This document shows, in pieces, positions 8,553 through 15,197 of a stretch of DNA of 64,000 nucleotides (position 1 is its first letter; each line of letters starts with the position of its first letter). A program made the translations under genes and the position numbers. The stretch comes from an uncultured Lachnospiraceae bacterium. GTDB lineage: Bacteria > Bacillota > Clostridia > Lachnospirales > Lachnospiraceae. Location: the NCBI GenBank assembly GCA_944384155.1, contig CALWSG010000059.1:1-64000 (forward strand). The letters are read 5' to 3'. The notes below the pieces were generated by a model. That model made no database searches. It was not told the origin of the DNA and saw only the letters and a list, made by a program, of their open reading frames with translations.

Positions 8553-9164
8553 CTATATTAAATTCAAGCCAAGAAATGACAGGGAAAACTTTTCTCCATG
8601 ATATTTTTTAATATGCTTTAAGATAACTATGACGGATATTATAAAGCATGATATTTTAATGGAAGCAGCAGATGTAAACAGATATGTAAGAATAAAAAAT
8701 ACTGCAAATGTCAGTATTGAACGGAATAAGTGAGGCTTAACAACAAGCACAAGTGAAAATACAATATATGTGGCTGCCAAAAACAGCACAGGTCTTACAT
8801 GAGGGAAAATACCCAAAAGGACGCCAAAAGAGACGGCAATAGCTTTGCCGCCTTTTTGTATGTCAAAAAACGGTGCTGCGTGTCCAAGCACCGGTGCTAT
8901 CATTACAGGTATAAAGAAAAAAGATGTTATATCTGTGTACCTTGATGCAACATATACGGGAACCAGCCCCTTTAAAAGTTCCATAATAAGTACGGCGGTG
9001 CCTGTGAAAAAGCCTCCTGCCTTATATGCATTGGCAGTGCCGGGATTTCCGTCACTGCTTGCTGTAAGTACATTTTTATTACAGAAGATAAGGGGAATCC
9101 AGTAGGCATATAATATACTTCCTGATACAAAGCCTATTATTGTAAAAATAAGATAAGCAAACAT
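8553..9164 (-). CDS. PlsY-like glycerol-3-phosphate acyltransferase, divergent
   Basis: 203 residues with five or six membrane helices. Diagnostic PlsY motifs are present in altered form: SDGNPGTANAYKAGG (canonical GSGNPGATNVLR), the LLKGLVP loop, and GHAAPFFDIQKGGKAIAVSFG (canonical GHxFPxFLxFKGGKGVAT). PlsY transfers an acyl group from acyl phosphate to glycerol-3-phosphate to begin phospholipid synthesis. The changed motifs and the coupling to a GT28 glycosyltransferase five bases upstream suggest a specialised paralogue, with the housekeeping copy elsewhere. That last point is inference. Confidence 0.75.
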   Translation of the reverse strand: MFAYLIFTIIGFVSGSILYAYWIPLIFCNKNVLTASSDGNPGTANAYKAGGFFTGTAVLIMELLKGLVPVYVASRYTDITSFFFIPVMIAPVLGHAAPFFDIQKGGKAIAVSFGVLLGIFPHVRPVLFLAATYIVFSLVLVVKPHLFRSILTFAVFFILTYLFTSAASIKISCFIISVIVILKHIKKYHGEKFSLSFLGLNLI

Positions 9165-9169
9165 TATGC

Positions 9170-10291
9170 TTAAGCCTCCTTACTTATAATATCTTCGCAA
9201 AATTTTATAATATTTGCGGCAGCATCTTTTTTTGCTTCCTGTGCCTGTCTTTCAATCATGGAATTTTTTAAATTTTCATTTTTAACAAGTGATATTCCAA
9301 GGCGTATCTGCTGCAGTATATGCTTGGAGGTAAAGGAAAGTCCCCGTTTGCTGAAAAATATCCTGTTTTTGCTTTCACAGCCCGGAATAGGTGATGTGTG
9401 TACTATAGGAATATTTTTCACAAGTGCTTCCGTGGAGGTAAGTCCTCCCGGTTTGGTAAATATAACATCACAGGAATCCATATACTCTGATACATGATTG
9501 GTGTAGCCTATAATGTGTACATTTGTGTTATTTTTAAACTGCTTACATAAGACGGAATATATTTTCTTGTTATTACCGCATATAATTACAATATTTTCCC
9601 CGTTTTTACACTGCTTTGCAAGGGCTGCGGAAAAAATAACAAGTTTTCCAAACCCCATGCTTCCGTTCATAATTAAATAGACAGGAACATCCTTTGGCAG
9701 TCTGCACTTAATACGGGCCTCATTCTTTGGAAGCTTTGATAAAAATGCTTGCTTTACAGGTATGCCGTAAGGCAGCAGTTTATCTTCCGGAACGCCTCTT
9801 TTTATATATTCATAAGCCAAATCCTTATGAGGTATCACGTAGTAATCACAGTCCGTTTCCTCCCAAAACGGAATACATGTATAATCGGTACCTATGGCTA
9901 TTGTCTTTGCAGTTATCATATTGTGACGCTTCATATATGTTATTGTTTCAGCCGGATATAAATGGGGCATTATCACTATGTCAATATTATTTTCATCTAT
10001 GTATTTCTTTAAGGGACCTGCAAGAAGTGAGTTGGCTCCGTATACGGGAGATTTCACATATCTGTTGCTTATAAGCATACCAAGCTTATATACAAGTCCG
10101 AAAAGAATAGGTGCGTGCTTAACGATATTTACATATGCACCACCAACTATATTAGAAGTGCGTTTTCCCTTTAGCATCATAACATCCATAAAGGTTACGG
10201 AATGCCCTCTGGAGATAGCCGCTTCTTCTACAGCATGACCGGCTGCGTTGTGTCCCTCACCTGTGTTACAGGATAAAATTAAAATATTCAT
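9170..10291 (-). CDS. GT28-type glycosyltransferase (MGDG synthase/UgtP-like)
   Basis: 373 residues, no signal peptide. The N-terminal half begins ILILSCNTGEGHNAAGHAV, the acceptor-side loop of the monogalactosyl-diacylglycerol synthase/UgtP branch, with GTDYTCIPFWEE and YGIPV further on. The C-terminal half has the sugar-nucleotide site: MNGSMGFGKL, VIICGNNKKIYS, IIGYTNHVSEYMDSCDV and TKPGGLTSTEAL. Such enzymes add glucose or galactose from a UDP-sugar to diacylglycerol at the inner membrane face. It is coupled to the PlsY-like gene, so the pair probably makes a glycolipid. Donor and acceptor are not determined by sequence. Confidence 0.82.
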   Translation of the reverse strand: MNILILSCNTGEGHNAAGHAVEEAAISRGHSVTFMDVMMLKGKRTSNIVGGAYVNIVKHAPILFGLVYKLGMLISNRYVKSPVYGANSLLAGPLKKYIDENNIDIVIMPHLYPAETITYMKRHNMITAKTIAIGTDYTCIPFWEETDCDYYVIPHKDLAYEYIKRGVPEDKLLPYGIPVKQAFLSKLPKNEARIKCRLPKDVPVYLIMNGSMGFGKLVIFSAALAKQCKNGENIVIICGNNKKIYSVLCKQFKNNTNVHIIGYTNHVSEYMDSCDVIFTKPGGLTSTEALVKNIPIVHTSPIPGCESKNRIFFSKRGLSFTSKHILQQIRLGISLVKNENLKNSMIERQAQEAKKDAAANIIKFCEDIISKEA

Positions 10292-10476
10292 GTAGCTATT
10301 TTAATACAAATATGGAATAAAAACAATAATCTTAAACATACTTTCTAAATAATTTATAATTGGCAGCCTGAATTTCCATAAATTAAAAATACCCAAACTC
10401 AAGAATCGGCAGATATTGTTTTTAGAAAAGGTGTATGATAATATGATAAAAGTATACATGTAAATTTGGTTAGAGT

Positions 10477-10538
10477 GCTGTTTGTGCAGGAGCGTCACAA
10501 ATAAGCATTGAGGGTTTAATAAACGCTCCGGAATGGAG
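10477..10538 (+). promoter_or_regulatory. Repeat element copy A: putative pseudoknot leader before an esterase gene
   Basis: Stem 1 is GCTGTTTGTG (10477-10486) with CACAAATAAGC (10496-10506). Its 9-base loop contains GGAGCGT (10489-10495), which is fully complementary to ACGCTCC (10523-10529). GGAG (10535-10538) follows at a fixed 5-base distance as ribosome binding site of the gene at 10546. CTCC (10526-10529) could alternatively pair with that GGAG. Related copies are at 11473, 16816, 19734-19805 (reverse) and 38152. Confidence 0.6.
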
Positions 10539-10545
10539 AATCAGA

Positions 10546-11493
10546 ATGGCGGAAAATACATGGGCATCAGATATGATTAAAAAAGCAATAAGGGAAACGG
10601 CAGAAAGGTTTAATAACAGCAGTATTGAAACGGCAGAGGATATGATACCTCATATGAGGACAAGAATGGGGGAGAAAAAATATCCTTTAAAATATATGGA
10701 AAATATACAGTATGATAACAGAGAAGATGCCAGAATGGATATATATTATCCTGATACGGGAGAAGGTCCGTTTCCTGTGTTTATAGAGGTTCACGGAGGT
10801 GCATGGTATTTCGGTCAGAAAAGCTCCATAGAGTTTGCACCGTTTTTAAGAGGACTAAAAAGAGGATATGTGTGTATTTCTTTGGGGTATACCCTCTCAC
10901 CTAAGGCAGTTTATCCACAGGCAGTCACAGAGATAAAAAAGGCAATAGGATACATAAAGAAAAACAGTGCTTATCTTAATATTAATCCTGATAAAATAGC
11001 ACTTTGGGGAGGCTCGGCAGGAGCACATCTTGCATCATTGGCAGCTTTAAGCCATGATACGGGATATCTGGAAAGGGAGTCAGGGGGCTGTGACAGTTCC
11101 GTAAATGTACTTGTTTTATGGTATGGCTGTTATAATTATTATCTTGGCAAAAGGCTTGACAGGTGGGTATATGAAAATTTTTTCGGAAAAAGAAACCTTA
11201 GTGAAGCAAGTAATGAAATATTACTGTCCAATCCTGGCTGCCATGTGACAAAGAAAGCACCGTATACCCTGCTGCAGCATGGATTATCAGATACGGTTGT
11301 GCCATACAGTCAGTCTGTATACCTTTATGATATTATAAAAAATATAGCCGGGGAGGAAAGATGTACTCTTGAGCTTATGGAAAAATGTGACCATGCAGAT
11401 ATAAAAATGTTTGCGGAAGGTAATATAAGCAGGGTATTTGATTATATTGACCAAAATATAAGCAGGCATAAAACGCTCCGGAATGGAGGTTAG
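10546..11493 (+). CDS. Alpha/beta hydrolase, acetyl-esterase/BD-FAE type
   Basis: 315 residues. The oxyanion-hole motif HGGAWYFGQ (about residues 83-91) and nucleophile elbow GGSAGAHLA (S about 164) are intact. The acid is in HGLSDTVVPYSQS and the base in KCDHADIKMF, so the triad looks complete, unlike the esterase remnants at the window start. Cytoplasmic, no signal peptide. Enzymes of this group remove acetyl or feruloyl groups from sugars or hydrolyse small esters. The ribosome binding site lies in repeat copy A. The last eight codons (HKTLRNGG) are written in repeat copy E, which also supplies the ribosome binding site of the next gene; the stop is one base before that gene's ATG. Confidence 0.85.
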   Translation: MAENTWASDMIKKAIRETAERFNNSSIETAEDMIPHMRTRMGEKKYPLKYMENIQYDNREDARMDIYYPDTGEGPFPVFIEVHGGAWYFGQKSSIEFAPFLRGLKRGYVCISLGYTLSPKAVYPQAVTEIKKAIGYIKKNSAYLNINPDKIALWGGSAGAHLASLAALSHDTGYLERESGGCDSSVNVLVLWYGCYNYYLGKRLDRWVYENFFGKRNLSEASNEILLSNPGCHVTKKAPYTLLQHGLSDTVVPYSQSVYLYDIIKNIAGEERCTLELMEKCDHADIKMFAEGNISRVFDYIDQNISRHKTLRNGG

Positions 11494-11494
11494 T
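11473..11494 (+). promoter_or_regulatory. Repeat element copy E: truncated, overlaps the end of the esterase gene
   Basis: ACGCTCCGGAATGGAGG followed by TTAGTATG (25 bases in all) is identical to the 3' end of copy C at 16828. The upstream sequence AAATATAAGCAGGCATAAA resembles the 3' strand of stem 1 in the full copies, but the 5' strand and GGAGCG loop are absent. It encodes the C-terminus of one protein and the ribosome binding site of the next. Confidence 0.55.
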
Positions 11495-12385
11495 ATGAGT
11501 AAATGCAGTATATGTCCCAGAAACTGTAATGCAGACAGAATCAACGGGGAAAAAGGAGTGTGCGGTGTATGTGGGGAAGGAATATACGTATCAAGAGCTG
11601 CACTGCATATGTGGGAGGAGCCTTGCATATCCGGAAGGTCAGGCTCAGGTACTATATTTTTTTCCGGGTGCAATTTAAAGTGTGTATATTGTCAGAATAA
11701 CAGTATATCAAGGGGAATCTGTGGAAAGGAAGTATCCGTGGACAGGCTTTCGGATATATGCATGGAGCTTGAGAAAAAGGGAGCAAATAATATAAACCTT
11801 GTGACTCCAACACATTATGCACTTCATATAAGAGATACAATCGTAAAAGCAAGGGAAAAAGGGCTTAAAATTCCCATTGTGTATAACAGCAGCGGATATG
11901 AAAGCTGTAAAACTTTAAATATGTTAAATGGTCTTATAGATATTTTCCTTGTGGATTTTAAATATATAAGGGAAGAAACGGCACGAAGGTATTCAAAAGC
12001 AAAGGATTACCCAAAGGCAGCAAAGGATGCCATAAGCTGTATGGTGAAGCAGACAGGAAGCTGTAGATTTAATAATGAAGGTCTTATGAGGAAAGGGGTT
12101 ATAGTAAGACATCTGCTCCTTCCCGGGCATGTTGCTGAGGGAAAAGAAATAATAAAATATCTTTATGACACATATGGAAATAATATATATGTTAGTATTA
12201 TGAATCAGTATACTCCCGTGTCAGGCATGGATGAATATCCTGAGATAAACAGAAAAGTTACAAAGAGAGAATATGACAGGCTTGTAAATTATGCCATAGA
12301 GCTTGGAATACAAAATGCATATATACAGGAGGGGGATACGGCAGCGGAAAGCTTTATCCCTAGCTTTGACTGTGAGGGTGTGTAA
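11495..12385 (+). CDS. Radical SAM protein, PflA-like (COG1313 type)
   Basis: The start at 11495 follows GGAGG with 5-base spacing; the ATG at 11483 lies inside the ribosome binding site. 296 residues. A cysteine-rich N-terminus (CSICPRNCNADR, GVCGVCG) precedes the radical SAM core with FFSGCNLKCVYCQNNSIS, whose CxxxCxxC binds the [4Fe-4S] cluster. THYALH, YNSSGYES and VDFKYI are typical of proteins related to pyruvate-formate-lyase activase. The class generates a glycyl or other protein radical or modifies a small substrate, but this subgroup has no settled role. It is cotranscribed with the esterase through the repeat element. It converges with, and overlaps by 26 bases, the XRE gene. Confidence 0.82.
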   Translation: MSKCSICPRNCNADRINGEKGVCGVCGEGIYVSRAALHMWEEPCISGRSGSGTIFFSGCNLKCVYCQNNSISRGICGKEVSVDRLSDICMELEKKGANNINLVTPTHYALHIRDTIVKAREKGLKIPIVYNSSGYESCKTLNMLNGLIDIFLVDFKYIREETARRYSKAKDYPKAAKDAISCMVKQTGSCRFNNEGLMRKGVIVRHLLLPGHVAEGKEIIKYLYDTYGNNIYVSIMNQYTPVSGMDEYPEINRKVTKREYDRLVNYAIELGIQNAYIQEGDTAAESFIPSFDCEGV

Positions 12386-12866
12386 TGACTTTTATGTTTT
12401 TTTGAGCCCATATTTTAAGTGCTGCAGCATTTGTGGATATTTTATCAAGGGAATCAAGAATAGAATTAAACTCCTCCCACTCTGTTTCATCTATGACACC
12501 GTCTTCGGAAATAGCTATAAGTGAGGCTCTTATATCGTCAATATCCTTAAGAGAGCCTAAGACCTTCAGGGCAAGCCTGTCAAAATCATCGATTACAACC
12601 TCTCTTACGGTAAGACGTCCTATGGGGCATTCCTTGGCACAGTATGAATTGCAAAGCTCAGGGCAGTTATATGCCTTTGACATGGCAAGAACCTCCTCAG
12701 GATATGGATTTATCTTTCCAAGCTCTATACGTGCAAGGCGTGTTCTGTCCATTCCCATGATTTCGGAGGCCTTTTCTCTGCTTTCAAAGTCATTGTTTTT
12801 TTCTCCTGCCTCATACCTTGCCATACAATACATATTTCCTGCTGCCTTTGTAGCTTTCTTTCCCAT
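12360..12866 (-). CDS. XRE-family helix-turn-helix regulator with helical C-terminal domain
   Basis: 168 residues. Residues 10-75 form a Cro/C1-like helix-turn-helix: ARYEAGEKNNDFESREKASE, MGMDRTRLARIE and YPEEVLAMSKAYNCPEL. A small cysteine group follows (CNSYCAKECPIG, three or four Cys), which could bind metal or form disulfides. The second half is a helical segment ending KIWAQKNIKV. RBS AAAGGAGCTATTTGAA (reverse strand). Its 3' end overlaps the radical SAM gene tail to tail, so the two transcripts are antisense there. Target genes are unknown; a TATAAT lies upstream on the reverse strand at 12914-12909 without a strong -35. Confidence 0.75.
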   Translation of the reverse strand: MGKKATKAAGNMYCMARYEAGEKNNDFESREKASEIMGMDRTRLARIELGKINPYPEEVLAMSKAYNCPELCNSYCAKECPIGRLTVREVVIDDFDRLALKVLGSLKDIDDIRASLIAISEDGVIDETEWEEFNSILDSLDKISTNAAALKIWAQKNIKVITHPHSQS

Positions 12867-13082
12867 TTCAAATAGCTCCTTTTCCGTTTATAAATAGAAT
12901 TTTATCATATTATAATGAAAAAACAATATTAAAATAAATTTAGTTTTACCATTTCTGATTTATAGCGGCAAAAGCGTGTGCCGTACCTTTTTCCACACTG
13001 AAAATTTAATTTATGGAAAATAAAGTTAATAATATGTCATAAATTTATATATAAAAAAATTATAAATTATTATATAATAAGT

Positions 13083-13111
13083 TTGACAAAATAATTTAAT
13101 TGTAATATAAA
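13083..13111 (+). promoter_or_regulatory. Sigma-A promoter of the lipoprotein gene
   Basis: TTGACA (13083-13088), 17-base spacer, TATAAA (13106-13111). It lies 50 bases before the lipoprotein start in a very AT-rich stretch. Confidence 0.7.
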
Positions 13112-13161
13112 CTAGTTGTATGCATAAATGTGTTTATATGTAGGAAGAATGGAGGAACAAT

Positions 13162-14739
13162 ATGAAATTAAAAAAACTGGCTGCTATTTTTATGACAGCT
13201 GTAATGACAACAGCAATGCTTACGGCATGCGGCAGTGATGATGACAATGAGAAACAGGAACAAACAGGCTCATTTAAAACTTCCATTGAGGAAGGAATGA
13301 ACATAGGCAGCTGCACTTATGAAGGAAAGATTAGTTTTTCCGTTGAGGGAGAGTCATTTTCAGGACAGTTAGATGACGATTTAAAATCCATATTAGGTAT
13401 AGAGGACAATGCATTAGAGCTGGCGATTACGTTAAAGGGAAATGCAGATAAGGAAAACGGCAATGGAGACACTACTATGGGTATTTCCATTAATGATGCG
13501 GTAAATACTGATATATTTGAGCTTATATTAGTAGATGATACAGCATACATAGGAGTTGAAACATTGGTTCAGGGCGTTGCGGATATGGCAGAGCAGCTTA
13601 CAGGAGAAGATGTTTCACAGATGTTTGAAAGCTCACTTCCGGAGGGAGCATATCTTAAGGTTACTAAAGATATGCTTCAGGATATTTTAAATCTGACAGA
13701 GATTGAAATAAACGGAAATACATCATTGGATTTATTTGAATATAATATTTCAAGTGAAGAGCAGGAAAAGGCAGAGGAGCTTATTGAGTATTTTGCAGAT
13801 ATACTTGACAAGGGAATCAAGAAGGGAGCAAAATCTGCATATTCAAATGACGGAGATACTTATAAGCTCACTATTAACAATGACAATATAAACGGTATTG
13901 TTGAAGGACTTGCAGATGTTGTTGCAGCAAGAAGTGATGATATAAGCAAAAAGCTTTCAGATATATTGGGAACAGAGGTTGTTGACGGTGATACATTAAA
14001 ATCTTCAGCAGGGCTGTTAAAGTCATATGATGTAAATTCAATGCTTGGTGATGTAGACTTTGAGATTGTTATTACAACAATGTATAAAGATGATGTATGG
14101 GAGTTAGGCTTTACGGCATCAGTTAAGGAAGGTACAGACCAATTAGGCGTGGGCTTTGAATACAAAGCAGTAAAGGCAGATGATTTAGATATAAAGGCTC
14201 CTACAGACCTGATTTCCGAAGAAGACACGGAAGCCATTATGAATATGATAACACAGAACATAGACGCCCTTGAGGAAGGAAATACAGATTACGACAGTAT
14301 ATATGATGATTATGATGACAGCCTGTATGATGATGCAGACGATTATGATGACAGTCTGTATGATGATGTGTATAATGATAATACATCAGACGAATACACA
14401 TACAGCAGTATAGATGAGTATGTAAGCTCCGAAGAATTCCAGTCTGCCATAGAAAGCCTTATGTCATCATTGGAAAGTCAGGGCATGAAAATGGATATAA
14501 CAGGTGAAGACAACAAGCTGATTTATACCTATACCTACACAACAATTACTGTAGATGATGATACAAGGGAGACTATGGTAGAATCTCTTGAAAGCGGATT
14601 AGCTTCACAATCCTCACAATTTACGTCACTTGCAGCATCTCTTTCAGATATAGTGGATGTTAAAGACCCTGTGGTACAGATTAAGTATATTGACGCGGAG
14701 GGAACGCTTATTTACGAAGCAGAGTTTACTGCTGAATAA
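13162..14739 (+). CDS. Large acidic lipoprotein, function unknown
   Basis: 525 residues, RBS ATGGAGGAACAAT. A lipoprotein signal peptide ends at LTAC (Cys about 22), so the protein is anchored to the outer face of the membrane. The body is acidic, beta-rich and without recognisable catalytic motifs. Near residue 375-400 is a short linker of repeated YDDSLYDD units, followed by a C-terminal domain with a T/Y-rich strand (YTYTYTTITVDDDT). Its size and fold hints resemble clostridial lipoproteins with two related lobes. It has its own promoter and terminator, so it is monocistronic. I do not recognise a named family. Confidence 0.75.
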   Translation: MKLKKLAAIFMTAVMTTAMLTACGSDDDNEKQEQTGSFKTSIEEGMNIGSCTYEGKISFSVEGESFSGQLDDDLKSILGIEDNALELAITLKGNADKENGNGDTTMGISINDAVNTDIFELILVDDTAYIGVETLVQGVADMAEQLTGEDVSQMFESSLPEGAYLKVTKDMLQDILNLTEIEINGNTSLDLFEYNISSEEQEKAEELIEYFADILDKGIKKGAKSAYSNDGDTYKLTINNDNINGIVEGLADVVAARSDDISKKLSDILGTEVVDGDTLKSSAGLLKSYDVNSMLGDVDFEIVITTMYKDDVWELGFTASVKEGTDQLGVGFEYKAVKADDLDIKAPTDLISEEDTEAIMNMITQNIDALEEGNTDYDSIYDDYDDSLYDDADDYDDSLYDDVYNDNTSDEYTYSSIDEYVSSEEFQSAIESLMSSLESQGMKMDITGEDNKLIYTYTYTTITVDDDTRETMVESLESGLASQSSQFTSLAASLSDIVDVKDPVVQIKYIDAEGTLIYEAEFTAE

Positions 14740-14785
14740 AATTTCCGGTAAGCAGAAAGGTAAATTAACAAATACAGATTTAATT

Positions 14786-14829
14786 AAGCAGAATTAGAAG
14801 ATAGCCGGTATTTTCTAATTCTGCTTTTT
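14786..14829 (+). terminator. Rho-independent terminator of the lipoprotein gene
   Basis: AAGCAGAATTAGAA (14786-14799) pairs perfectly with TTCTAATTCTGCTT (14813-14826), followed by TTT and a T-rich stretch. Confidence 0.9.
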
Positions 14830-14879
14830 ATTTAAGGAAATAATAAATCCATAACAGAGTGTTTGACTGTAAAAAAATA

Positions 14880-14903
14880 ACCCACCGGTTGCAGCCGGTG
14901 GGT
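14880..14903 (-). terminator. GC-rich hairpin with T-tract on the reverse strand
   Basis: ACCCACCGG-TTGCAG-CCGGTGGGT is a perfect 9-bp stem with a 6-base loop. On the reverse strand it is followed by TTATTTTTTTACAG, the form of an intrinsic terminator, yet no reverse-strand gene is seen between here and 17736. It could end an unrecognised reverse RNA or be part of a forward leader. Confidence 0.5.
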
Positions 14904-15116
14904 CAAAGGGGGAGTTATGAAAATATGAAAAAATTTATTATCAATAGCTTAATTGCTTTTGATGAGTATATAGTAAACAAAAAATGTGGCTAAATTGTGT
15001 TTTCTAAATGAAGTATTTATAAATTAAAAATTATAATAATATTAATTGTAAGCATGGTATGGTATGTGCTTTTGGCAGTATAAATTAAAAATCGGGAGGC
15101 TAAAATAATAAAACAC
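14904..15116 (+). other. Intergenic stretch with a possible 22-residue reading frame
   Basis: After the hairpin, GGGGGAG and two ATGs are followed by a frame at 14925-14993 reading MKKFIINSLIAFDEYIVNKK plus CG. Its ribosome binding site is plausible, but the frame is too short to judge from sequence. The rest is AT-rich and shows no gene. Confidence 0.25.
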
Positions 15117-15145
15117 TTTACAAAACATACGTTCTGTGATATAGT
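15117..15145 (+). promoter_or_regulatory. Sigma-A promoter of the DNA-repair pair
   Basis: TTTACA (15117-15122), 17-base spacer, TATAGT (15140-15145). The expected start of transcription, about 15152, abuts the LexA-type box at 15154. Confidence 0.7.
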
Positions 15146-15153
15146 GGCATTAA

Positions 15154-15165
15154 GAACGTTTGTTC
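15154..15165 (+). promoter_or_regulatory. LexA (SOS) operator-like site
   Basis: GAACGTTTGTTC fits the GAAC-N4-GTTC core of the Gram-positive LexA/DinR box (CGAACATATGTTCG type). It lies at the expected transcription start and 32 bases before the radical SAM repair gene, where a bound repressor would block initiation. Confidence 0.65.
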
Positions 15166-15197
15166 ACAAATGCGTTATGGAATAAGAGGTGATAACA

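Noticed and set aside
12966-12996. Hairpin CGGCA...TGCCG followed by TACCTTTTT as a terminator
   Set aside because: The stem is only five pairs, and no forward gene ends upstream; it may be chance.
15146-15180. Hairpin AACGTTTGT/ACAAATGCGTT read as a copy of the leader element
   Set aside because: The loop is two bases, CGCTCC and GGAATGGAG are absent, and the sequence is better explained by the LexA-type box.
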